From positions 1-55,040 of the forward strand of contig JANQDZ010000028.1 in NCBI GenBank assembly GCA_028278645.1: a stretch of DNA of 55,040 nucleotides, in the 5' to 3' direction. Positions 43,804 through 52,558 of this stretch are shown piece after piece. The notes beneath the pieces were generated by a model, which saw nothing but the letters and a program-made list of their open reading frames with translations, was not told where the DNA came from and made no database searches. The position numbers were made by a program, and so were the translations under genes. Origin of the DNA: Longimicrobiales bacterium (GTDB lineage: Bacteria > Gemmatimonadota > Gemmatimonadetes > Longimicrobiales > Gaopeijiaceae). The stretch's first letter is position 1. The number at the start of each line of letters is the position of its first letter.

Positions 43804-44802
43804 ATGTTTGGAAGAACCACACGAAGAGTCATGACCCTGGCCCTGGTTACGGCCTTCGGTTCGGCCTGCGAGAGTGGGACCGGCCCGGAAGAGCTGGTCA
43901 CATTCGACGCCGAAGCAGCCCTGGCCAACCACGAAGCTATGAGCCTGATCCTCCAGTCTGATGCCATGGACGGGTTCAGGGCCCTGGGTGAGGGGATCAG
44001 CTTCCAAGGTGTCAGCCTCGAAACCGGGGTCGCCCTCGCCCCCATCATCTCACAGTTCCGCCGTGGCAAGACGTTCGTTTACGACCCTGAGGCCGGCCAC
44101 TACGTGATGGACAGTGAGCTGGAAGGGGCCCCTCCGACCGGAGTGAGGTTCATCCTCTACCAACCCGGCCCAGACGGTAAGCCGGACCCCGCCCATGAGG
44201 TGGGCCACGCGGATCTCATCGACGAGGGAGATGGAAGCGCGGAAGACATCGCGCTCCGCCTGGTGGTGGTGGAAGGCACTGACACCGTCCTGAACTACCG
44301 CACGACTCTTGATATTCAAGAATCCGGGGGAGAAATCACCGTAGCGGGGTACTTCCAGGGCGAATTCGACCGGTTGGATTTTGATATTTCCGTGACCGGA
44401 TCGAGCGGCGATGACGGTGACAGGGTCGACATCTCTTTCGAGATGGGCATCGAGGACCGGGATTTCCTCATTCAGGGATCGGTTCTCGGGATGGAGAGCG
44501 ATTCGGGGGAAGGCGGGGAGATCGCCCTACTCGTGGAACACGGTGATGACTCGTTCCAGGTCCAGGCCACCGGCACCGATGATTCCATTAGTGGCACGGT
44601 CCACGTGAACGGAGCATTGTTTGCGACAATCACGGGGGATCCAGACGATCCCACCATTGCCGGATCCCCCGGAGAACCGCTTACATTCATCGAGATGCTT
44701 GTGCTCAGGCAAATCATCGATTCCGCCGAAGATGTCTTCGATTTTTGGGAAGACCTTTTGGATCCGGTGGATGAACTGGTCCTCCTTGCGTTGATCTTGT
44801 AG
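43804..44802 (+). CDS. Lipoprotein of unknown function
   Basis: A 332-residue predicted lipoprotein (lipobox GSAC near residue 22). The mature part is acidic, with many Asp/Gly-rich beta strands (LRLVVVEGTDTVLNYRTTLDIQ, ITVAGYFQGEFDRLDFDISVTG, VDISFEMGIEDRDFLIQGSVLG) and a hydrophobic helical C-terminus. No family is recognised. ATG 43804 has AAGGAG seven bases upstream; a GTG at 43780 is less likely. It belongs to the sigma-led cluster. Confidence 0.65.
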   Translation: MFGRTTRRVMTLALVTAFGSACESGTGPEELVTFDAEAALANHEAMSLILQSDAMDGFRALGEGISFQGVSLETGVALAPIISQFRRGKTFVYDPEAGHYVMDSELEGAPPTGVRFILYQPGPDGKPDPAHEVGHADLIDEGDGSAEDIALRLVVVEGTDTVLNYRTTLDIQESGGEITVAGYFQGEFDRLDFDISVTGSSGDDGDRVDISFEMGIEDRDFLIQGSVLGMESDSGEGGEIALLVEHGDDSFQVQATGTDDSISGTVHVNGALFATITGDPDDPTIAGSPGEPLTFIEMLVLRQIIDSAEDVFDFWEDLLDPVDELVLLALIL

Positions 44803-44824
44803 GGAACCAACGAACGCTCGCCGG

Positions 44825-44852
44825 AGAGCCGGAGGGGGTCCCTTCCGGCTCT
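44825..44852 (+). terminator. Hairpin after lipoprotein gene
   Basis: A 9-bp stem AGAGCCGGA (44825-44833) with TCCGGCTCT (44844-44852), extendable inward by three pairs. It starts 23 bases after the lipoprotein stop. The lack of a T-run makes it a weak terminator or an mRNA-stabilising hairpin between two genes of the cluster. Confidence 0.45.
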
Positions 44853-44892
44853 TCGGACGTGCTTGAATTGAACTTGAGATTGAGGTGAAATC

Positions 44893-45519
44893 ATGGGGAT
44901 CCCGTTCCGTGCCATGAAGGTTGGTTGGGCTTTTTTCCTCGTAGCCGCTATTGGCCTCACAGCCGGGCCTCTCTCGGGTCAGAAGTCCACCACCCGCGGC
45001 CTGAACCTGGGTTTCCATCTCCAAGGGGCGTCTCTGGCAGTCCAAGACGGGGACCCGGATGGAGGAGGAGGCGCGGGTTTCCGAATCGGCTACGGGGTGA
45101 ACCGAATCATTACCCTCTACTTCGAAGCGGACGGTGTCTCCGTGGACTCCGAGGGATCGGATGAGTTCCAAGGCACATGGACCCTGGCCCATGCGGATCT
45201 GGGGGTCCGGTTCCACTTCGCCAGTACCCTTCGATCCTGGGTCCCTTACCTCGATGTGGCCATCGGTGGCCGGGGGGCGAGCGTTAAGGACATCATCGTG
45301 AGCGGGGAGGAAGGCACCGACGTTTCGTTCAGCGGTGGCGCGTTCTCGTTCGGCGGCGGGATCTACGCCTACTTCAAGCAGACCCTGGCCCTCGATGTAG
45401 GCCTCAAGTTTTCGGGTGGGAAGTTCACGGAGGTGGACGTCGGTGCATTCTCGGTGAATAACCTGGACATCGACGCCAACTCGACCCGGTTCAAGATCGG
45501 GATCGTCTGGTGGCCGTAA
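44893..45519 (+). CDS. Small outer-membrane beta-barrel protein
   Basis: A 208-residue protein with a signal peptide (MKVGWAFFLVAAIGLTAGPLSGQ) and about eight amphipathic strands (GLNLGFHLQGASLAV, FRIGYGVNRIITLYFEADGV, FSFGGGIYAYFKQTLALDVGLKFSGG) ending with RFKIGIVWWP. It fits the OmpX/OprF-like eight-stranded barrel class. GAGGTG precedes the ATG. It is the last gene of the sigma-led cluster and may be a product of, or the sensor for, that response. Confidence 0.8.
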   Translation: MGIPFRAMKVGWAFFLVAAIGLTAGPLSGQKSTTRGLNLGFHLQGASLAVQDGDPDGGGGAGFRIGYGVNRIITLYFEADGVSVDSEGSDEFQGTWTLAHADLGVRFHFASTLRSWVPYLDVAIGGRGASVKDIIVSGEEGTDVSFSGGAFSFGGGIYAYFKQTLALDVGLKFSGGKFTEVDVGAFSVNNLDIDANSTRFKIGIVWWP

Positions 45520-45544
45520 GGCGACCCTTGCGATCTGGTCTGGT

Positions 45545-45567
45545 CCGGCCCCATTAAAGGGGTTCGG
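45545..45567 (+). terminator. Possible terminator after barrel gene
   Basis: An imperfect hairpin: CCCC (45549-45552) pairs with GGGG (45559-45562) around ATTAAA, extended outward through a one-base bulge. It is 26 bases past the barrel gene stop and followed by no real T-run. Confidence 0.3.
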
Positions 45568-45622
45568 CCATCTCCCGCATGTGGGGAGGGGCATCTGTTC
45601 GGGGGGTTCAGGGAGGGATTGA

Positions 45623-46597
45623 ATGGCAGGAATCGGACGACAGCTCTCCATCGCCAAACGCGGTATCTCAAACCTGATCGTCACTCGGCCTCTTTGTGTC
45701 TCTTTCGAGATCACCCACGCGTGTAACGCCGACTGCGATCACTGCCACCGGGGTGGTCCGGTGGAGGAAGACTTAGCCTCCGCAGAAGATTTCGCTCGGA
45801 TCTATCGGGAATTGACCCCGCCGGTAATCCAGGTTTCGGGCGGTGAGCCCATGTTACGGAAAGACGTACTGGATATCATCCGGGGCGTTCAACAGCCGGA
45901 CGACACACCGTACATCATCCTCGTGACCAACGGCTCCCTCCTTACTCCGGAAGCCATCAGTCAGACCATCGAAGCTGGCGTGGACGCGTACAGCATCTCC
46001 CTCGACTATCCGGACGAAAGGCATGACGAGTTCAGGATGATCCCAGGTCTCTTCCAACATTTGAAGGACCTGATTGCTTCGGTGACGCCGGACCAGAGAA
46101 AGAGGATTACCCTCAACGCCGTGGTCCAAAGCGACAACTTCCGGGAGCTTCTTCCCCTGGCAAAGCTCGCAACCGAATGGGGCGTTTGCCTCAACTATAG
46201 CCCCTATACCTGGCTTCGGACGGGTGACAGGAACTATGTGGTCCCGAAGGATCAGCTCCCCGAACTCAGGCAGATCTTCAACGACATCCTTGAATACCAG
46301 GAGACCCACGACGTGGTGAAGTCAAACGCCACGTTCTTGAACAACATCGTGGCGTTTTTTGATGATAAGGGGATTCCCGGATGCCGGGCCGGAGAACGAT
46401 TCCTCGTCGTCAATCCGGACGGTAGCCTTTCTCCCTGCGGCCTCATTACCACCGACTACCCGAATCGGGTTAAGCTCATCGAGGGTTTCTCGAAGGGAAA
46501 CACCTGCACGGCCTGCAACACCAGCATCCGGTCCTGGACCGAAAGGCCGTTTTCCATGTTCTTCTCGAGCATTCGGCCATCGACAAACTCCCTCTAA
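45623..46597 (+). CDS. Radical SAM protein with SPASM-like C-terminus
   Basis: A 324-residue radical SAM enzyme. The cluster cysteines lie in CNADCDHC (Cys34, 38, 41), followed by VSGGEP at 71-76, the SAM-binding glycine motif. Four more cysteines at 254, 272, 295 and 298 (CRAG, SPCG, CTAC) would hold an auxiliary iron-sulfur cluster, as in SPASM/Twitch proteins. The N-terminal context resembles HpnH and MoaA/NifB-like enzymes. The substrate is unknown; the neighbouring membrane protein hints at lipid chemistry. GGGAGGG precedes the ATG. Confidence 0.88.
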   Translation: MAGIGRQLSIAKRGISNLIVTRPLCVSFEITHACNADCDHCHRGGPVEEDLASAEDFARIYRELTPPVIQVSGGEPMLRKDVLDIIRGVQQPDDTPYIILVTNGSLLTPEAISQTIEAGVDAYSISLDYPDERHDEFRMIPGLFQHLKDLIASVTPDQRKRITLNAVVQSDNFRELLPLAKLATEWGVCLNYSPYTWLRTGDRNYVVPKDQLPELRQIFNDILEYQETHDVVKSNATFLNNIVAFFDDKGIPGCRAGERFLVVNPDGSLSPCGLITTDYPNRVKLIEGFSKGNTCTACNTSIRSWTERPFSMFFSSIRPSTNSL

Positions 46598-46624
46598 ACC
46601 CAACGCACGAACCTGAAAACACAG

Positions 46625-47299
46625 ATGGCCTCAGAGCTCACCGACCAGGAGACCGGCAAAAAGGCTGAATCCAGGACCACGTCCAGGCTGAGAACCGCTC
46701 TCGTCCTATTCGAAGCCATCCTGGTGGTGGTACTGCTTTTTTTCCTGCCCTCGAGGGACGAGATAGCCGAGGCAACAGACCTCGTCGTCCTTTTTCTCTA
46801 CTCCTTCCCCTCGGAGTTCCTGGTGGGACTGACCCCCCACGAACCGGCGCTCCTCCATTACGGAACCATCTATGCGCCGTGGGTGGTGGCTTTGGTCTCG
46901 GTGGTGAGCACGGTGATGGCCGAAGGCCTGAACTACTCGTTCTTCGGCTTGTTCTATGGAATGCCTGGTGTCAGGGCAGCTCTTCAGAAAGAGGGAATGA
47001 GGAAGGTCACCGAGTTGTTCAATAAGGCACCGTTCTTCGCCATCGTTTTTGCAGGGTTCGGGCCGGTGCCCTTCTTCCCGATTCGGTTCCTCGTGGTGAT
47101 AACAGAGTATCCACGATGGAAGTACCTTTTCGGCGTCCTCATCTCCAGGTTTCCCCGGTTCCTGCTCCTGGCATGGCTGGGGTTCGTATTCGAATTCTCG
47201 AACACGTTCCTTCTGGTAGTTTTCCTGGGAATGTTGCTCCTGGTGAACATCCCCGCGGCATTCAAGATGTTCGGGGGAGCGAAGACGCCGTCCGAATAG
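46625..47299 (+). CDS. VTT/DedA-like membrane protein
   Basis: A 224-residue membrane protein with about five hydrophobic segments. The segment FFAIVFAGFGPVPFFPIRFLVVITEYPRWKYLFGV resembles the VTT (SNARE-associated/DedA) core with its re-entrant Gly-Pro loops. VTT proteins are thought to scramble lipids across membranes. It follows the radical SAM gene by 27 bases and is likely co-transcribed. Confidence 0.7.
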   Translation: MASELTDQETGKKAESRTTSRLRTALVLFEAILVVVLLFFLPSRDEIAEATDLVVLFLYSFPSEFLVGLTPHEPALLHYGTIYAPWVVALVSVVSTVMAEGLNYSFFGLFYGMPGVRAALQKEGMRKVTELFNKAPFFAIVFAGFGPVPFFPIRFLVVITEYPRWKYLFGVLISRFPRFLLLAWLGFVFEFSNTFLLVVFLGMLLLVNIPAAFKMFGGAKTPSE

Positions 47300-47312
47300 G
47301 CCTTTAGCTCAC

Positions 47313-47702
47313 CTACCGACCGGTCTCGGCGTCCAGCCAAGACCCGGATTCGTTCAGGGCCTTCTCGATCTCCCTGAGGAGCTCCTCCGGATCGACCGGC
47401 TTGGTGAGTATTGCCAAGGCCCCGGATCGGGCAGCCTCGTTGAGCTTTTTGGCGGTAATGCCAGAGATGGCGATCACCCGAACCCATGGGTCCTCTTCCT
47501 TCATGGCTTCCATGAGCTCCAGGCCGTTCAGTTCGGGCATGACGATGTCGGTGACAACCAGGTCGATCTTCGCTTTTTTCCAGATCTTCAGGGCAGCCTG
47601 GCCGTTGGGAGCAAAGAGCGGTTCGTGCCCGGCTTGGTGGAGGATCTCCGAAAGGAGGATCCGGTCCATCTCTTCATCATCTACAATCAAAATCTTCGCC
47701 AT
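47313..47702 (-). CDS. Single-domain response regulator (CheY-like)
   Basis: A 129-residue receiver domain with no output domain. The acidic pocket is VDDEE (residues 7-11), the phosphorylated Asp is in LVVTDIVMPELNG (about residue 52), and the switch residues are in IAISGIT and ILTKPVD. A short acidic tail follows. It lies alone, convergent to the VTT gene; no histidine kinase is in the window. Confidence 0.93.
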   Translation of the reverse strand: MAKILIVDDEEMDRILLSEILHQAGHEPLFAPNGQAALKIWKKAKIDLVVTDIVMPELNGLELMEAMKEEDPWVRVIAISGITAKKLNEAARSGALAILTKPVDPEELLREIEKALNESGSWLDAETGR

Positions 47703-47955
47703 CTTATTCTCGACTCTCGGGTCCTTTCAGGGTTTCCGGATGCGACCAGCCCACTTCGCTACCCATATCGAACTTAGGAAGTTCATTCTGTCGCCACAAA
47801 ACATTCTTGCCTGGCCGGAAGAGGACAGGCCTGGATCTCCCTGGGGAGGGTGCGGTTCCCGGCTCGGGTGGCGATCCTTGGAGCAACCCAATTGGTGTGG
47901 CTCGCATCTACACGGTGAACCCCACAATCCCTCGTTGAAAGAAGGTTCTTGACCC

Positions 47956-49167
47956 ATGGCTCTCCGTACCCCCACAAGGAACGGCCCCCCATGCAGAGGA
48001 TCCCTGCTCCCCGCGGTTTTCCTCTCAGCCGTAGTAGTCGCCCCAGAGGCAGTGTCCGGCCAAACACAGCTTGGCCCGCCGGCCGCGACGTTCCCTGAAG
48101 ACTTCGGGGCCATCCAGACCGTGCGGGAGCTTCCGGATGGCCGGGTTCTGGTAGCCGACCCTCTGTCCAAAACCCTTTACGCCGTGGACCTGGGAGCTGG
48201 GACCCGAGAGGTAATCGGGCGGGAGGGTGAGGGCCCTGAGGAGTATCGGCAGCCGGATTCGGTTTGGCCCCTTCCAGGGGATTCGACCTTGCTGGTGGAC
48301 CTGGGCAACGGCCGCCTGGTGGTGCTGGGACCGGATCTTTCCTTCGGGGAGACGATGCCGATAGCCGTGGGAGACTTCCAGCCCGGGCAGCCCCTTGTTT
48401 TGGCGATTCCACAGGGGATCGACGGGTCCGGGAACATATATGCCCGCGTCATGGGTGGAGGAATGGGTGGCGGCCCGCCTCCCGACTCCGCTGACATCGT
48501 CAGAGTCGATCGGGCAACCCGAACAACCGAAACGGTGGCCCGATTCAAAACCCAGGACATGACACAAACCACGTCTGGTGGAGCCAACAACCAGAACATC
48601 TCCATCTCTCCCATCCCGCTGTCCCCTGAAGACGCCTGGGGGATCGCCCAAGACGGATCCGTGATCCTGGCCCGGGCTGGGTCATTCTACCTGGAGCGGA
48701 TTCGTCCGGACGGCTCGGCCTCGCAGGGGTCTTCCATCCCGTTCGATCCCATCGGGATCGGAACGAGGGAGAAAGAAGAATACGTTTCGGAGCTCGGCCG
48801 GATGGGAGGTGGAATCCGAGTGGGAGTCGAGGTGGTCAACGACCAGATGTCTATGACTTTCGCCCGAGGGGCCGGGGGGAGGCGTGAGATCGATCAATAC
48901 ACCTGGCCGGAGGAAAAGCCGCCCCTCTATGGCGGCAGAATCCCCGTCGATCCTATGGGCAGGGCATGGGTTCGCCGCCATGTCGACGCCGGGGAGGCCA
49001 GCACCTATGACGTTTTCGACGAGAGCGGCACGCGGGTTGGAACCTTCCTTCTGGAACACGGCAAAAGAGTGATCGGCTTCGGGTCTAGCGGGATCTATGT
49101 CGTGGCGTACGACGAGTTCGACCTCAACTACCTGGAGCGCTACGACATGCCCCCGAGCCTCCGCTAG
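47956..49167 (+). CDS. Exported six-bladed beta-propeller protein
   Basis: A 403-residue protein with a signal peptide (LLPAVFLSAVVVAPEAVSGQ) and NHL/6-bladed propeller-type repeats: IQTVRELPDGRVLVADPLSKTLYAVDL, DSVWPLPGDSTLLVDLGNGRLVVL, GIDGSGNIYARVMG and RIPVDPMGRAWVRR. Families of this sort are abundant in Gemmatimonadota and their ligands are unknown. The 253 bases upstream (47703-47955) hold no other gene that I can see. Confidence 0.8.
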   Translation: MALRTPTRNGPPCRGSLLPAVFLSAVVVAPEAVSGQTQLGPPAATFPEDFGAIQTVRELPDGRVLVADPLSKTLYAVDLGAGTREVIGREGEGPEEYRQPDSVWPLPGDSTLLVDLGNGRLVVLGPDLSFGETMPIAVGDFQPGQPLVLAIPQGIDGSGNIYARVMGGGMGGGPPPDSADIVRVDRATRTTETVARFKTQDMTQTTSGGANNQNISISPIPLSPEDAWGIAQDGSVILARAGSFYLERIRPDGSASQGSSIPFDPIGIGTREKEEYVSELGRMGGGIRVGVEVVNDQMSMTFARGAGGRREIDQYTWPEEKPPLYGGRIPVDPMGRAWVRRHVDAGEASTYDVFDESGTRVGTFLLEHGKRVIGFGSSGIYVVAYDEFDLNYLERYDMPPSLR

Positions 49168-49276
49168 GCCCCTTCCTCCCTCTCCATCAGCCCCCGGATC
49201 CGCCCTCGCAAATCCAGCCTGTTTCGATTAGGCTCAAGAACCGAGGAGCCGACGGACCCTCTACCCGGGATTCAGG

Positions 49277-50701
49277 ATGAAAGAACGGCTAGTCCAACTC
49301 TTCTCCAAGAAGTACGGGCGACGCCCGGACGCCATCCTGGAGATGGCCGCAGACGGATCCACCCGGCAGTACTTCAGGCTCCTGCTGGACGGCCAGGAAA
49401 CCGTCGTAGGGGCCATCGGGCCTGATCATGAGGAGAACCGAGCGTTCCTTTCCTTTGCCAAGGCCTTCCGGGGAATTGGACTCCCAGTTCCGGAGATCTT
49501 CGATGAAGATCGGGAAGCCGGGGTATGGCTGGAGGAGGACCTGGGGGACACGACCCTCTTCCAAGCCCTGACCAAGGCCCGTGCGGGAACGGACGACGAC
49601 AGGTTCCCGGACGAGGCTGAAGAGTTGTTTCGGCGGGCCCTCACCGTTCTCCCCCGGTTCCAAACCCAAGGCCACGAGGCCGTGGACTACCGCTTGGCCT
49701 ACCCCCGCCAAGCCTTCGACCGAAGATCCATCCGTTGGGATCTGAACTATTTCAAATACCACTTCCTCAAGCTGGCCCACATCGAGTTCAACGAACAAAG
49801 GCTCGAAGACGATTTCGGACACCTCACGGAGCTCCTTCTCCAGGCCGACTCGGACTTCTTCCTGTACCGGGATTTTCAGTCCAGGAACATCATGGTTCGT
49901 GACGGCGAGCCATGGTTCATCGATTTCCAGGGGGGCAGGAAGGGGGCCCTCCAGTACGACGTGGCCTCTCTGCTTTATGACGCAAAAGCCAACGTCCCCC
50001 CGGCAGTCCGAAACGGCCTCCTGGACCATTATCTCTCCGCTCTGGCAGACCACGCATCGGTGGACGAAGCCCTTTTCCGTGATCAGTTCCAAGGGTTCGT
50101 CCTCATCCGGTTAATGCAGGCTATGGGTGCCTTCGGGTACCGCGGGTTCTTCGAAAGAAAACGTCGATTCCTCGAAAGCGTGCCTTTCGCGGCTCAGAAC
50201 CTGGAAGGTCTTCTAGAGGCTGGGTTACCCATTTCCCTTCCCGAATTGGAGAACGTGTTCCGTCGGATCGTGGACCGATGGGCGGCCGGGGATTCGGTGG
50301 ATGAGAGCACGAGTGCTCTCACGGTCTCGGTCCAGAGTTTCTCTTTCAGAAAGGGATACCCCGGGGCCGAAGACGCCCACGGGGGAGGTTCGGTCTTCGA
50401 TTGCAGGGGACTCCCGAACCCGGGACGGCAACCTGAATTCGCCGAGTTGACCGGCCTGGACGATGAGGTAGTCGATTTCCTGGAACGGACCCCTCAGGCT
50501 CAGGAGTTCTTCGAAAACATCCGGGGGATCGTGGACCTGCACGTGGAATCCTACCTGGAGCGGGACTTCTCCGAGCTTGCGGTGTCCTTCGGGTGCACCG
50601 GGGGACAACACAGATCGGTCTTCATGGCGAGCAAGCTGGCGGATCATCTCAAACATCGATTCCCGGCCGTGACCGTTCACCTCACGCACCGGGAGCTCTA
50701 A
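49277..50701 (+). CDS. Sugar kinase (AmgK-like) fused to RapZ C-terminal domain
   Basis: A 474-residue fusion. Residues 1-335 are an aminoglycoside-phosphotransferase-fold kinase like AmgK, the anomeric MurNAc/GlcNAc kinase of peptidoglycan recycling: STRQYFRL in the glycine-rich loop, the catalytic YRDFQSRNIM (Asp199, Asn204) and the metal-binding FIDFQGG (Asp216). Residues 346-474 match the RapZ C-terminal domain, including GCTGGQHRSV at 439-448; RapZ binds glucosamine 6-phosphate and the sRNA GlmZ in E. coli. The RapZ P-loop domain is absent. The fusion joins cell-wall sugar salvage to a sugar-phosphate sensor. It overlaps the murU-like gene by one base (TAATG). Confidence 0.9.
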   Translation: MKERLVQLFSKKYGRRPDAILEMAADGSTRQYFRLLLDGQETVVGAIGPDHEENRAFLSFAKAFRGIGLPVPEIFDEDREAGVWLEEDLGDTTLFQALTKARAGTDDDRFPDEAEELFRRALTVLPRFQTQGHEAVDYRLAYPRQAFDRRSIRWDLNYFKYHFLKLAHIEFNEQRLEDDFGHLTELLLQADSDFFLYRDFQSRNIMVRDGEPWFIDFQGGRKGALQYDVASLLYDAKANVPPAVRNGLLDHYLSALADHASVDEALFRDQFQGFVLIRLMQAMGAFGYRGFFERKRRFLESVPFAAQNLEGLLEAGLPISLPELENVFRRIVDRWAAGDSVDESTSALTVSVQSFSFRKGYPGAEDAHGGGSVFDCRGLPNPGRQPEFAELTGLDDEVVDFLERTPQAQEFFENIRGIVDLHVESYLERDFSELAVSFGCTGGQHRSVFMASKLADHLKHRFPAVTVHLTHREL

Positions 50702-51456
50702 TGGAGGGAATGATCCTGGCTGCTGGCGCAGGGACCAGGCTGGGTTCCCTCACCGACCAGGCGCCGAAGGCTCTCATGCCCGTTGGGGATCGACCGCTGC
50801 TGGGCTGGGTGATCGACGCTCTGGTGAAGGCGGGAGTGCACCGGATCATCGTGAATACTCACCACCACGCCGACCAGATCTCCGGGTATCTCGGAAAGGG
50901 ATCACACCCTGGGGTTTCGTTCACCATTTCTCCGGAACCCGACGGCCCGTATGAGACGGGAGGCGGCCTCCTCCGAGCGGCACCCCTCTTTCAAACCAGA
51001 CAGCCCTTCGTCCTCCACAACGCCGACGTCCTCTCAACCATCCCCATGGCCTCGTTGATGGAAAGGCACCGACAAGCAGCCGGAAAAGTCGGGGGGTCCC
51101 GCATTATTTCCTCTCTCGCCGTGCAGAGGAGAGATTCACAGCGGGCCCTGCTTTTTGACGATCTGGGACTCCTGGGCTGGGAGAATCAGGGGAGCGACCG
51201 GGCCGCGGACGGTAGGTATGAAGCGAGAGAGCCTTCGGGAGAGGTCACCCGCTGGGCTTTTACCGGGATCCATGTGGTGGATCCAGCCATCTTCGGACTC
51301 ACCGACAGGACCGGCAGCTTTTCCATCATCACGCTGTATCTGGAGCTGGCGGCAGCAGGGTGGGTCATCCACCCCCTGGACGTATCGGACCGGGAGTGGT
51401 TCGATATCGGAACACCCGAGAGGCTCGAAGCGGCCAGGACCCGGTTCGGCGGCTGA
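50701..51456 (+). CDS. Sugar-1-phosphate nucleotidyltransferase (MurU-like)
   Basis: A 251-residue nucleotidyltransferase. The nucleotide loop is AAGAGTRLGSLTDQAPKALMPV, followed by the metal-binding Asp in FVLHNADVLS and the substrate segment FTGIHVV. Next to an AmgK-like kinase it is most likely MurU, which makes UDP-MurNAc from MurNAc-1-phosphate and bypasses de novo UDP-MurNAc synthesis (and so fosfomycin-sensitive MurA). Homologous mannose- or glucose-1-phosphate enzymes are the alternative. Length is slightly above the usual 225. Confidence 0.88.
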   Translation: MEGMILAAGAGTRLGSLTDQAPKALMPVGDRPLLGWVIDALVKAGVHRIIVNTHHHADQISGYLGKGSHPGVSFTISPEPDGPYETGGGLLRAAPLFQTRQPFVLHNADVLSTIPMASLMERHRQAAGKVGGSRIISSLAVQRRDSQRALLFDDLGLLGWENQGSDRAADGRYEAREPSGEVTRWAFTGIHVVDPAIFGLTDRTGSFSIITLYLELAAAGWVIHPLDVSDREWFDIGTPERLEAARTRFGG

Positions 51457-51481
51457 GAAGAGACGCGGCTGAGAAAAGACG

Positions 51482-52558
51482 CTACTGCGGCACTCCTACC
51501 ACGCCTCCTCGAACCTGAAGCTCAGTTCCCTGAAGAGAAGAGAAGTCGGGTGGCCACGGCCCATCGTCACCGGGCGCCAGGCGGAACCGGGTGATCCCGG
51601 ACAGCTCCAGAGGTTGCCCTACCCCCAACTCAGTCGGTCCCCTGACCCGGTAGAGCCAGGCGTACTGCCCCGGGATAGAGTAAACCCGGAACGTGCCACC
51701 CTGGATGACGATGGCGGCTCGCTCATCGAGGCCCAACCCCACCACCTCGGATCGATCTTTCTCCGAAAGGAATCGGGCCAGAAAGACCAGGAGCCGCCCC
51801 TCCCTATCCCGATCGAAAAAATGGCTATCCACGAAGACGCCGCCCAGTTCCGGTGCTGAGAAGGCGGGGTAGCTGAGGCTCACGTCCTGGTGGAGGGGGT
51901 CTGCCAGGGCTTCCGCCGAGGTCACGGTCCCAAAGCGAGCGTCGAAGGCGGCCTCACCGAGAGACACCGCCCCGGCGCTGGTTCCGCCGATGGCGACCCC
52001 CCTCATGTTGGCCTCGGCCAGGCCGGAATGAAGGGCCGTTGGCCAGCCTCCCAGGTAATCCCACTGGCTCCCCCCGGCCAACCAGACCGCCTCCGCGTTC
52101 CCGAGCCAGCAGAGGGCGGCCGGATCTCCCCCGGCACCCGGGTTTCCGGTGAGAACCGTCACCGCCGACGACGGCGGCGGAGATGCCGAGAGGCCGGAGG
52201 CGAAATAGTCGGGATAGCTGGTGAGAGAGCCGGAGGCTCTGAGGATCACGATGTCCCCACCGGAGGCCGCCTCCACGAAAAGGGTCGCAGCGTCGTCGTC
52301 CTCCGAGCCTCCTCCCATCAGGACTACCCGTCGCTGGGGCGCTGGGCCCTGGTCTCCGGATCCAGGATTCCCTCCGATGGTCACGCCTGGGCCGGGGCTG
52401 GGACACCGATCCCAGGGGTCATCCACTGGGCCACCCCCTTCCGTCGTCCCGCCACAAGCAACCAACAGACCGGCAGAGATGGCCAGGACCGCCGCTCGCG
52501 GGCCTCCAGGTCGGCATCCGGATGATTCCAGCCTGCGTTTATGGACCTGTCCGAGCAT
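51482..52558 (-). CDS. Cyanophycinase-like S51 peptidase, lipoprotein
   Basis: A 358-residue predicted lipoprotein (lipobox LLVAC near residue 35) with a peptidase S51 domain. The nucleophile motif is GGTSAGA, preceded by VVLMGGGSEDDDA and VWLAGGSQWDYL and followed by DSHFFDRDREGRL. Cyanophycinases split multi-L-arginyl-poly-aspartate, and relatives cut Asp dipeptides. No cyanophycin synthetase is in the window. ATG 52558 has AGGGAG eight bases upstream and overlaps the symporter gene by 20 bases, so peptide cleavage and uptake may be linked. Confidence 0.85.
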   Translation of the reverse strand: MLGQVHKRRLESSGCRPGGPRAAVLAISAGLLVACGGTTEGGGPVDDPWDRCPSPGPGVTIGGNPGSGDQGPAPQRRVVLMGGGSEDDDAATLFVEAASGGDIVILRASGSLTSYPDYFASGLSASPPPSSAVTVLTGNPGAGGDPAALCWLGNAEAVWLAGGSQWDYLGGWPTALHSGLAEANMRGVAIGGTSAGAVSLGEAAFDARFGTVTSAEALADPLHQDVSLSYPAFSAPELGGVFVDSHFFDRDREGRLLVFLARFLSEKDRSEVVGLGLDERAAIVIQGGTFRVYSIPGQYAWLYRVRGPTELGVGQPLELSGITRFRLAPGDDGPWPPDFSSLQGTELQVRGGVVGVPQ

